From Ampelocalamus luodianensis (taxonomy: Eukaryota; Streptophyta; Magnoliopsida; Poales; Poaceae): a stretch of DNA of 64,000 nucleotides. The notes below the pieces were generated by a model that was given only the letters and a program-made list of their open reading frames with translations, did no database searches and was not told where the DNA came from. Numbering within the stretch: the first letter of the stretch is position 1; each line of letters begins with the position of its first letter. Positions 55,200-63,931 of the stretch are shown here, piece by piece. A program made the translations under genes and the position numbers. The stretch spans positions 35,494,192 through 35,558,191 of the forward strand of contig CM070633.1 of assembly GCA_036346255.1 (NCBI GenBank). Direction: 5' to 3'.

Positions 55200-56059
55200 C
55201 AGCTGAGCAACCTCACTACCTCAGGACCAAGGAAAACCGCTAACGACTCGCTGGGCCGCTGCTGCTGATGCGGGTTGAATATTCGGACAATCAAACACAA
55301 AACACCATGATCCCCAATAGTATGCCGCCACGTAAACACCACCCGGCCGCTTCCCTGAGAGGTGTCCCTATTGTGACACCTGGCGTCCTCCTAGTGGCCG
55401 CACGCGAAACTGGGCACGGCGCCCGGCCGCAGCGCGATCGCAGCACCACCACACCCGATCCGCTTTAATACCCGTGCAATTATGCAGCAGGGTGGGCCCG
55501 TGGACCCATACGCCAGTGACACAGACGTGCTAAGATCACTAAAATATACAAGCTGCGTGGGCGCTGGCCCCACACACCAGTGACGCAGCTCTACTGTCCT
55601 CATAGAAAAAAAACATGAAACCGACGCTAAACATTAGTAGGAGTATACGATAGGGAACCACAGATATTTATGCATCTCACCTTTAACTCTCACTCTTCTC
55701 TTTGTACATAAAAAGTTATATTTGTCATGTGTTCACATCCTAAGAGTAGTATATAGTTACTTATGCGTCGCCTTGCCATTGAATTTTTCCGTCGTCGTAA
55801 GGATTAGCGGAGGAGTAAGAGCGAAGTACCACTAATGACCGCTCCAAACAAGGCGATAAGGCAGAGAAGAGTAATCATAATTAATTCTGTCGTCGTAAGG
55901 GATTAGCGGAGGAGTAAGAGCGAAGTAATCACTAATCACCGCTCCAAACAAGGCGATAAGGCAGAGAAGAGCAACCGCAATTAACGTCACAAAAAGTAAT
56001 TATGATTAAATTAATTGAATAATAAATGGTCATGGACTTGGAGAGAGCGGGAGGCTGGC
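55200..56059 (+). promoter_or_regulatory. Upstream region of the ERF gene
   Basis: Single-copy-looking sequence between the repeats and the ERF core promoter. It holds GC-rich stretches at 55,320-55,480 and a 98-bp tandem duplication at 55,791-55,984. No other gene is seen. Which elements regulate the gene cannot be told from sequence alone. Confidence 0.5.
55791..55984 (+). repeat. 98-bp tandem duplication above the ERF promoter
   Basis: Copy 1 at 55,791-55,888 and copy 2 at 55,889-55,984 differ at only a few positions (one inserted G, AGTACC versus AGTAATC, GACC versus CACC, and changes at the 3' edge). Each copy has GATTAGCGGAGGAGTAAGAG, CCGCTCCAAACAAGGCGATA and AGGCAGAGAAGAG. It ends about 75 bp above the TATA box. 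Confidence 0.95.
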
Positions 56060-56066
56060 TATAAAA
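56060..56066 (+). promoter_or_regulatory. TATA box of the ERF gene
   Basis: TATAAAA in GGCTGGCTATAAAAGAGCTC. A pyrimidine-rich stretch (CCTTCCTCCTCCCCGCCTCC) begins about 25 bases downstream, where transcription probably starts. Confidence 0.85.
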
Positions 56067-56190
56067 GAGCTCCTTGGCGTCCCTTCCTCCTCCCCGCCTC
56101 CATTTCACCCTTACGCCCACCACAGCCCGCCGCCACCGAGAAGCCCAAATCCCACGCGCCCACCACCACAATCCCGTGAGCTCGAGCGAG

Positions 56191-56554
56191 GTAAGCATAG
56201 ATCTTAGCGAGTTCTTGCGTCTCCCAGGTAAAGTTTTTCTCAACCCTCCCCAACTCTCCAGCTAATCTCAGCTTCTTCTCCCAATTCGTTTCTTGGTCCA
56301 AGAACAGAGAGCGAGAGACTCAGGGCCTTTTAGATCCTGGGCTTGAGGTCTCTTCGTTTTTCCTTGTGTTTTTAGTATAGGTAGGTGGCCAAGAGGGGTT
56401 CTTTTTCCACACCTCCTTGTGCTTGCTCGTGTGTAGTAGATCTACCATCTGAGCCATCTGTTTTTCCTTGTGGCTGTTTGACAGTTCTTGATTTCGCCTC
56501 TGCCTGTTCTTGATTTTGGTTTCGGAACAAGGCATATTTGTTTTATTCTTGTAG
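56191..56554 (+). other. Leader (5' UTR) intron of the ERF gene, candidate
   Basis: Donor GAG/GTAAGC at 56,191 and acceptor TTTTATTCTTGTAG at 56,554, preceded by T-rich sequence. An alternative donor (CAG/GTAAAG, 56,228) and acceptor (TAGTATAG, 56,380) exist. The region from the TATA box to the start codon contains no ATG, spliced or not. Confidence 0.55.
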
Positions 56555-56611
56555 TTTCATACAAGAAAAAAAATCCAAAAAAAAAAGTTTCTTGAGATCT
56601 TTGTGAGTTAG

Positions 56612-57472
56612 ATGGCTGCAGCTATAGATCTGTCCGGGGAGGAGCTGATACGAGCACTCGAGCCTTTTATCCGAGATGCCTCTGCTCCTCCTCACGTCTC
56701 CCATCTTAGTCCCACATCGCCTTTCTCCTTGCCCCACGCCGCGTACCGTGGGTACCCATACGGTGCCCAGGCCCAGGCCGAACTCAGCCCGGCCCAGATG
56801 CACTACATCCAGGCCCGCCTCCACCTGCAGCGCCAGACCGCGCAGTCGGTCCTGGCCCCCCGGGCCCAGCCCATGAAGGCGGCTTCGGCCGCGGCGGCGG
56901 CGACCCCGCCGCGGCCGCAGAAGCTGTACCGCGGCGTGAGGCAGCGGCACTGGGGCAAGTGGGTGGCGGAGATCCGCCTCCCGCGCAACCGCACCCGCCT
57001 CTGGCTCGGCACCTTCGACACCGCGGAGGAGGCGGCCCTCGCCTACGACCAGGCCGCTTACCGCCTCCGCGGCGACGCGGCGCGGCTTAACTTCCCCCAC
57101 AACGCCGCCTCCCGCGGCCCGCTCCACGCCTCCGTCGACGCCAAGCTCCAGGCGCTCTGCCAGAACATCGCCGCCTCCAAGAACGCCAAGAAGTCCACCG
57201 CCTCCGCCTCCGCCTCCGTCTCCGCCGCGGCCACCTCCTCCACCCCATCCAGCAACTGTTCCTCGCCGTCCTCCGACGAGGCGTCGTCCTGCCTGGAGTC
57301 CTCTGACTCCCCGTCGCCATCGCCCACCCCAGCCACAGCCGAGACGGCGACGGTGCCGGAGATGCAGCAGCTGGACTTCAGCGAGGCGCCATGGGACGAG
57401 GCCGCCGGCTTCGCCCTCACCAAGTACCCCTCGTACGAGATCGACTGGGACTCGCTCCTCGCCGCCAATTAG
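56612..57472 (+). CDS. AP2/ERF transcription factor, RAP2.4-like (DREB A-6 / ERF group I)
   Basis: Nuclear DNA-binding protein of 286 residues, one exon, intact. Residues 1-21 (IDLSGEELIRALEPFI) and 58-73 (LSPAQMHYIQARLHLQ) are conserved N-terminal motifs of the RAP2.4 subgroup. The single AP2 domain is at about 106-163: YRGVRQRHWGKWVAEIRLPR, RTRLWLGTFDTAEEAALAYD, LRGDAARLNFP. The WVAEIRLP pattern is typical of group I/A-6 rather than classical DREB1/2. 190-245 is Ser/Ala/Pro-rich, and the acidic tail YEIDWDSLL is a group I C-terminal motif. The AP2 domain binds GCC/DRE-type elements; relatives act in drought, light and ethylene responses, so a stress role is inferred. Codon use is strongly GC3-rich, usual for grass single-exon genes. 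The start codon is the first ATG after the TATA box. Confidence 0.95.
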   Translation: MAAAIDLSGEELIRALEPFIRDASAPPHVSHLSPTSPFSLPHAAYRGYPYGAQAQAELSPAQMHYIQARLHLQRQTAQSVLAPRAQPMKAASAAAAATPPRPQKLYRGVRQRHWGKWVAEIRLPRNRTRLWLGTFDTAEEAALAYDQAAYRLRGDAARLNFPHNAASRGPLHASVDAKLQALCQNIAASKNAKKSTASASASVSAAATSSTPSSNCSSPSSDEASSCLESSDSPSPSPTPATAETATVPEMQQLDFSEAPWDEAAGFALTKYPSYEIDWDSLLAAN

Positions 57473-57960
57473 CACCACAGTTCTTGGCTACTACTACTAC
57501 CTCCGTCTTTAGTGTGTGATGATGATAGCTTAATGGCCGCAGTGCAGATGGGATTTTAGACATTCTGCACGGGCATTAGTGGATTAGTAGTGTCCTAAAA
57601 TTCTAATCCCGTTCGTTGTGTAGATCTCCGATTTGTTGTCTTGTTCTTCTCGGTTTGTAGTTGCTAGGGTTGGGTTCCTCCCGGAGATCCGATGTGAGCC
57701 GGCGTTTTTGTGTCCGGCGTGCGTCTCCAGTGGTCGGTCACTGGTCAGTGACTTCGACCGGTCAAGTCTGTCCGTTGTTCCATAAGCTAGGTGTTGCTAC
57801 TTCTACTGCTCTACATGTTGTAACAGTAGTAGGGTGTCATGTAATATTAGCATGTAATATTAGCCTGCCAAGAACTTGTAATGTGAATTATTCATCATTA
57901 GTAATATCAGTGGTGGTATTATTTCTTGTTCTGTAAAACCTGTGGTTCGAGCTTTGCATG
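57473..57960 (+). other. 3' region of the ERF gene
   Basis: No coding signal. Repeated ATGTAATATTAGC at 57,838-57,863 and AT-rich sequence beyond are plausible far-upstream and near-upstream polyadenylation elements; the exact end is not known. Confidence 0.4.
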
Positions 57961-58562
57961 GTTTGCGTAAAATTGCGTATCAAACCTTGTTGTAATGAAA
58001 GATCAGATTGCATATCTGGAGAACCGGGACATATAGAACCAGGATATATTGTTTTAAATTTGAGAATAGAAGCAGAACTTGGTGTATGTACGATTTCTCG
58101 CTTTAGAGATGCAGATATGGTTTGGTGAGCAAACTAGTTTGTGGCGCCATGCTCGATCAATTATCGTGTTTCACACTTACACCAACGAATTAGATGGTGC
58201 CTTGGTGAGTTCATGAACTGGCCATCGAAGTGAGCCAGGTTCTTCCGGAATTCGTAAAGCCTGTGTTCTTCTGCTACTACCAAGCTTAAGAAATCAGCTC
58301 ACTTCATTTTCGGGAAAGGAGGAACAACCACATCTCTCACATCACATCACTTGATTTGCAGCACATATCACGTAGTAGGCGTTTGCATTGCATCGCGTCG
58401 TGCTGGACGTGAGCCGAAGGGCACGAAGCTTCGTGAGACGATATTTTTCTGGCGATTCTGAAAAGGAAAAAAGGGGGTATTTTTGGCTTTTTAACTTTGC
58501 TTAGAGTTTATTTTTCATCATAAACTCAAAAATCAGTTGTTTTGCGTATCGAACTAAGAAAT
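57961..58562. other. Intergenic, nothing recognised
   Basis: No ORF with known motifs and no repeat seen. It separates the ERF gene from the transposon cluster. Confidence 0.5.
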
Positions 58563-58760
58563 TGTAACGTCCCGTTTAAAGGCTTAAACGTTTCTTGCGG
58601 TTAAAGAGGATCATTTGGTTTGCTAAGTTGTTCAAGTTTAAATTGATATTTTGGAAATCTGGATCTTAACTTGATCTAAACCAAACTCTAACTAATAGGA
58701 TTTAACTTGTTTGGTGCTCTTTGCTTGTTGGTATCCTTTGGTGTTTTACGCTTTGGTTCC
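58563..58760 (+). repeat. Start of a Gypsy LTR, interrupted
   Basis: TGTAACGTCCCGTTTAAAGG is a typical start of a grass Gypsy LTR in plus orientation. It is cut after 198 bp by insertion of the gag-pro element at 58,761; the remainder should lie beyond the right end of the window. Confidence 0.55.
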
Positions 58761-59721
58761 TGATGAGGACATCACATCTAAGGATGCAATCACTGCTTCG
58801 ACCTGCTGCACTGCATCCTCTACTTCAACAACATCTTCGCCAATAGGACTTTCGGCTAATGCAAGACTATATTACCCAATTAGATCGAGCTACATCTAAA
58901 TGCTATGGTGCTACGTCTACATGCTATGGTACTATGTCTACAATCCATGGTGCTACTGCATGTGCCAAGCTGGATACGTTTTGGTCCGATCAGTTCGAAA
59001 TCAGCCTGACAGTACCAACTTCAAACGGGCATAACTTTCACATACAGAGTCCGTTGGAGGCCCACGAGTACTTGATTGAAAGCTTATTTCGTTCTCTTTC
59101 CAACGGATCCAGCTTCATCTTCAAATTCTTTCTGGACTGATCGTAATCATCTAAAGAAGGCGTCATATCACCTGTTTGGGCCAATCTGGACATTGTAATC
59201 GAACTCAATTTGGTCCATATGCCGGCGGTCCACCTAGAGGTATGGTTACTGTTCATATGAACAGTAACCCACGAGTTTAGTCCCTCCCCGCTAGTTCCTT
59301 TAGATTTGTGGCTCCTCGTTCCCTATTTAAGGAGGCTGCACCCTCTCTAGTTTTCTTGGATTTTGTTTAGTTAAAAGTTAGCTTCTATGCAATTTCGTGT
59401 ATTGGTTTGTGTCGACTAGACCAACCATAATACCGCTTCGGAATCCCAATTTATCAAATATTTCATTCATATTTGCAATTTCAGATTGCTTATTTATCTT
59501 GTTCTTGCGTGCTTCTTCGGTGTATGCAGGAATCGACCTTCGTGGTCAGGTCATCCGGGTATTCATGCACGGTTGATAACGACTTGTCAATCAGTTCAGC
59601 GATTGTGTGGTTTCGAGCCTTGCGTGTTTGTAGCCAGGATCGTGAGAGTTAAGCGACGCCTACCGAACTTATCGTTCTCATCGAAAGATCGGGCCAACAA
59701 TTCGGACCTTCGGGTTCATCA
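58761..59721 (+). repeat. 5' LTR of the gag-pro element
   Basis: 961 bp. TATTTAAGG near 59,325-59,333 is the probable TATA box. A 26-bp perfect palindrome lies upstream of it. The first 343 bp are repeated from 63,658. Confidence 0.9.
59244..59269. repeat. 26-bp perfect palindrome in the LTR
   Basis: Half-site GGTTACTGTTCAT followed immediately by its reverse complement. It lies about 55-60 bp upstream of the LTR TATA-like box. Confidence 0.95.
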
Positions 59722-59723
59722 GG

Positions 59724-59735
59724 TGGTATCAGAGC
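59724..59735 (+). other. Primer-binding site of the gag-pro element
   Basis: TGGTATCAGAGC, two bases after the LTR end, complementary to the 3' end of initiator methionine tRNA. Confidence 0.95.
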
Positions 59736-61566
59736 TACAGTTCATCGGTGAGATTTTTTTTCCTACCGTCCAAATAGCAAAAAAAGCATCGTCGAGTCAT
59801 TGTGCTGGTTTCCTGTCTAGATTGATCTAGTTTAGATTTTTCTTGCACATCGACTAGGGCACGCTGTCGTTTGGGCATTAGGGTACATCAGCCTGGGAGC
59901 AGCGCCTCCCCTGGTTCCTTTGCCGCATCGCCGTTTCGCTGTTCCCGGCATCTCATCCAACCGCAAGCCCCACAGAGAATAGGGCAGCAGACAACTAAAA
60001 AAAACAGTTTGATCTGCCGCCACCGTCACGCGCGTGCGTTTCGGTGGATCCAATCGGAGCTCTCGTCACGCGTGTCCTGGCGACGCATCCTGTCGTCCCA
60101 GCTCGATCAAGCGCAGCACACAACTCGTTTCTTCGGCGTTTTTCATCACAAGGCAAACCGAGGGCAACAAAAAAAATAACAGATCGATCCGGCTGCCACT
60201 GCGCCACCCGAGACGGGCCGATCCTTCCCGGCGCTGTCGCCGAATCTTGGAGCCACCGCCGCCACTTTGGGAGCATCGCCGCTTCGGGACAGCCGCCGCC
60301 GAATCTAGGAGGCGTCGCCACCACTTTGGGACAGCCGCCGCCGTCGCTTCAGGGAGCCCGAGCTACCGCTGCTGCTCCTCGCTACGCCACTGTCGCACCC
60401 GATCCACTCTAGCTCCTCACTCCGTGCCGCCGCGCTTTCGCCGCTGCAGACTTCATCTGGCGCCCTTCCACCGGTCCCGCGCCACCCGCGCCTCCGCAGG
60501 CCCCGTCGCGGCCGGTCCCGCTCGCCGTAGCCGAGTCGCCACCAAACCATCGCCGCAACCGAGCTGCCTTGCTTGGCGCCGTCGAACGGGCCGCCACCGC
60601 CTTGAGTCGCGCCACGCTTCTACGAGACTCGCGTCATCGCTCCGGTCCCTTCGCCGACGATGTGCCGCTTCGACCCGCCATCGCGCGCTGCCGGTCCTTG
60701 CGGCGCCACCTCAAGCTCCCACCGCCTTTGGTCACCGGCCGCCGCCTCCGTCTTGCGTCACCGCGTCGCCATAGCCCGAGACGACGCACGGGCCGCAACC
60801 ACCTCCACCGCGCGCCATTGGATCTCCGCCGCCTCCGCGTCGCCGGCTTGGGGCGGGCCGCCGTCGTTGCCGCCGACCGAGTCGCCGGACCTTTTGGCGC
60901 CGTCGCCACCCAGAGCAACAATCGGCGCTGTCACCGCCTGAGGAAAATATATTTTTTCTTGTGGTTTTCGTTTCAGTAGCTCTTTGAGGCATAAAAGAGA
61001 AGCAAAAAAAAAAAGACAGAAAAGAAGAGATAGAGAAGAAAGACAAAAAAAGAAGAGAAGAAAAAAAAAAAGAGAAGAAGAAAAAGAAAAAAAAATAGAG
61101 CTACCTCTTTTCTTGACTTTATTTCCTTGTTCAGTTGGGCATAATTCATCTATTGCTCATTGGCGTTGATAATTCTGGTGCTAGCTTTTCGTTGTTACGA
61201 CTAGTCGTTCTTGCGAGTTACTCTAGCTAGGCTTGGTTTAGACTAAGGTTAGCACTTGTGACTAGTACTTTGAACTACTTTTCAACTTTGCATACTGAAT
61301 TGAATAATTGCTATTCCTTTGCTACATACTAGCCTTCCGAGCTCCACTCCCTACTAACTCAGCAGGTGTCGTTCCTCGCAATCGTTGGTCTGATCGCAAG
61401 TGAGAGTATCACGAACCAGCCACCGGTTGTACCACTTCTTTGCTGCATTGATAAGAACTTGTAAGAACTGGGTATAAGCTTGAGTGTGAGTGACTTGTGA
61501 AACTCCAGAACCTAGTAGTTTATAGGGACATATATATTATGATATGTTCTTTGTTTTCTACTAACA
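59736..61566 (+). other. Long leader of the gag-pro element
   Basis: 1.8 kb between primer-binding site and gag. 60,180-60,930 is GC-rich with repeated GCCGCCGCC/CTTTGGGA words and long accidental frames on both strands. 60,985-61,100 is an almost pure purine tract. 61,100-61,560 is ordinary AT-balanced sequence. No domain is recognised; the GC-rich part may be captured DNA. Confidence 0.5.
60985..61100 (+). repeat. Purine tract, ~115 bp
   Basis: Almost uninterrupted A and G (GAAGAGAAGAAAAAAAAA-like), with a few C/T near 61,012-61,033. Not at the position of the element's own polypurine primer. Confidence 0.9.
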
Positions 61567-61648
61567 ATGGCAGGTTCAAGGTCACAAGGGAGAATAGCAG
61601 GCCCATGTTGAGGAATATGCACCTCTCACGCCTCGCACGAAAGACATC

Positions 61649-63931
61649 ATGCATCACTTTTCACGCTTGTTGAGTCAACATTCAGAGCGTATTGAGCGAG
61701 TTCTAGATCGCACCAATAACGATCTTGCTGCGATTGCTACACGTGTGGAGCAGCTAGAGAGAGCTCTCCCTCCTGTTGCCTCCCCCGCTGCTGTTGGTGT
61801 TGCACAACCGCGCCGTACTCCATCTGTTGCTCGCTCTCGCTCTTGGGCCGATGAAGTGGAAGAAGAAGAAATGAACAACTACACTGCTGATACGGAAACA
61901 GATGGAATCAATGTTCACAATGATCGCAACCATCGTCGGCTTCATCACAATCGCCAAGGTATGGGAAGAAATCAACGTGAGGTACGTGACCATAATGATG
62001 CTGTTGGTAATATTAAATTCACTATGCCGTCTTTTGCTAAAAAATATGATCATGATGCTTATCTTACATGGGAGTTAACTGTAGAACAAAAATTTGCTTG
62101 TCATGAATTCCCTGAAGATAGGAAAGTTAGGGCTGCTACTAGTGAGTTTTCTGATTTCGTATCTATTTGGTGGAGTGAATATGGTCGTACTCATCAGAAC
62201 ATACCTAGGACATGGAATGCTTTGAAGAGAGCAATGAGACATAGATTTGTACCTTCGTATTATTCACGTGATTTGCTTAATAAATTACAACGCTTAAGAC
62301 AAGGTAGTAGTTCTGTAGAGGATTATTATCAAGAATTGCAAACTGGTTTATTGCGTTGTGGTTTAGATGAAACCGAAGATGCTAAGATGACTAGATTTTT
62401 AGGAGGTTTAAACCGAGAAATTCAGGTTATACTTGATTATAAAGAATACAATTCTATCACTCGTTTGTTCCATCTTACTTGCAAAGCTGAAAGAGAAGTG
62501 CAGGGTCGACAATCTCGCTCTAGGGGCAATTTTGGAGGTTCTTTTGCAGATCGGCCAAGTAAACAACAACACGTTGCACCCTCCTCAAGTTGTGCGCCCC
62601 TTGTTGCTCCTTCCACTCCTGCGCATGTCTCTGATGCAAGCAAATCTGCAAAGGTACAAGTCCCTACAAAAAGTGCTTCTTCTGTTGCTTCTACAGGGCG
62701 ATCTAGAGATGTACAATGTCACCGTTGCAAAGGATTTGTGCACTTGATGCGCGATTGTCCCAGTCAGCGAGCTTTACTTATCAAGAACAATGGTGAGTAC
62801 ACTTCTGCTAGCGACATTGAGGAAGATCATATTTTGGTTGCAACTAACAATGTAGGTGATGAAACTGAGGACGAACATATAAGCCATGAGGCATCTGACA
62901 TGTACCAAAGCTTAGTTGTCCAGCGTGTGCTAAGTGCTCAAATGGAGCTTACCGAACAAAATCAACATCACACCTTATTCCAATCAAAGTTCGTCATCAA
63001 GGAACGATCTTGTAAAGTCATCATCGATGGCGGAAGTTGCAACAATCTTGCTAGCACAGACATGGTCGAGAAGCTTGGCTTGACCACAACTCAACACCCT
63101 CATCCTTACTACATTCAATGGTTGAATTCTTGTGGTAAGTTGAAGGTCACTAAACTTGTGCGCATATATTTTTCTATTGGATCATATCATGATTATGTTG
63201 ATTGCGATGTCGTACCTATGCAAGCATGCTCATTATTATTAGGTAGACCTTGGCAATATGATAGATATACTGAACATCATGGTAGATCTAATCATTATAC
63301 TTTCACCTATAAAGCAAAGAAAATCACTTTGCTTCCAATGTCTCCTGCTGCTATATTAAAGGATGAATTAGAAAGATCTACGAAAACAAGTAAGGAGGAC
63401 ACAAAGGATGATCGTAAGATTATAGCTCCAAGTGAAATAAAATTGAAAGCACCGGTTATGTTAGCTAGAAAATCTGCTTGCATTGACTTGGAACAACATC
63501 AATCTGAATGCTCTAGTATGGTTTGCAAAGAATCTTTGTGTCCTTTAGAAGATATGCATGTTTCTTTGTTTCCTGTTGCTACTAACCTTTTGCAGGAATG
63601 TGATGATGTGGAGACAACGATTGAGTCGAGGACGACTCCAATTCAAGAAAGGGAGGATGATGAGGACATCACATCTGAGGATGTAACCACTGCTTCGACC
63701 TGCTGCACTGCATCCTCTACTTCAACAACATCTTCGCCAATAGGACTTTCGGCTAATGCAAGACCGTATTACCCAATTGGACTGAGCTACGTCTACATGC
63801 CATGGTGCTACGTCTACATGCCATGGTACTATGTCTACAATCCATGGTGCTACTGCATGTGCCAAGCTGGATACGTTTTGGTCAGATCAGTTCGAAATCA
63901 GCCTGACAACACCAACTTCAAACGGGCATAA
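61649..63931 (+). CDS. Gag-protease polyprotein of a Gypsy element, ending inside the 3' LTR
   Basis: 760 residues, one open frame. Coiled-coil-like N-terminus (residues 10-45); Retrotrans_gag capsid domain at about 124-285 (FTMPSFAKKYDHDAYLTWEL, WNALKRAMRHRFVPSYYSRD, RLRQGSSSVEDYYQELQ); CCHC knuckle at 357-370 (CHRCKGFVHLMRDC); aspartic protease at about 450-570 with active site D460-G-G-S and LLLGRPWQYDR. Residues ~670-760 are encoded by the 3' LTR (a run of YVYMPW-like repeats). No RT or integrase. Gag would form particles and protease process it; replication would need enzymes from another element. An upstream ATG at 61,567, in another frame, opens 14 codons (MAGSRSQGRIAGPC), suggesting that the original start lay there and a frameshift separates it. 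Confidence 0.9.
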   Translation: MHHFSRLLSQHSERIERVLDRTNNDLAAIATRVEQLERALPPVASPAAVGVAQPRRTPSVARSRSWADEVEEEEMNNYTADTETDGINVHNDRNHRRLHHNRQGMGRNQREVRDHNDAVGNIKFTMPSFAKKYDHDAYLTWELTVEQKFACHEFPEDRKVRAATSEFSDFVSIWWSEYGRTHQNIPRTWNALKRAMRHRFVPSYYSRDLLNKLQRLRQGSSSVEDYYQELQTGLLRCGLDETEDAKMTRFLGGLNREIQVILDYKEYNSITRLFHLTCKAEREVQGRQSRSRGNFGGSFADRPSKQQHVAPSSSCAPLVAPSTPAHVSDASKSAKVQVPTKSASSVASTGRSRDVQCHRCKGFVHLMRDCPSQRALLIKNNGEYTSASDIEEDHILVATNNVGDETEDEHISHEASDMYQSLVVQRVLSAQMELTEQNQHHTLFQSKFVIKERSCKVIIDGGSCNNLASTDMVEKLGLTTTQHPHPYYIQWLNSCGKLKVTKLVRIYFSIGSYHDYVDCDVVPMQACSLLLGRPWQYDRYTEHHGRSNHYTFTYKAKKITLLPMSPAAILKDELERSTKTSKEDTKDDRKIIAPSEIKLKAPVMLARKSACIDLEQHQSECSSMVCKESLCPLEDMHVSLFPVATNLLQECDDVETTIESRTTPIQEREDDEDITSEDVTTASTCCTASSTSTTSSPIGLSANARPYYPIGLSYVYMPWCYVYMPWYYVYNPWCYCMCQAGYVLVRSVRNQPDNTNFKRA
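63645..63657 (+). other. Polypurine tract of the gag-pro element
   Basis: AAGAAAGGGAGGA ending exactly where the 3' LTR starts (TGATGAGGAC, 63,658). It is within the open frame of gag-pro. Confidence 0.9.

Noticed and set aside
56543..57478. A 311-codon reverse-strand open frame opposite the ERF gene
   Set aside because: Gly/Arg/Val-rich shadow of a GC-rich gene on the other strand; no domain and no promoter.
60034..60774. A 246-codon frame in the leader of the gag-pro element
   Set aside because: Ser/Arg/Pro-rich composition typical of random GC-rich DNA, several overlapping frames on both strands, no known domain.
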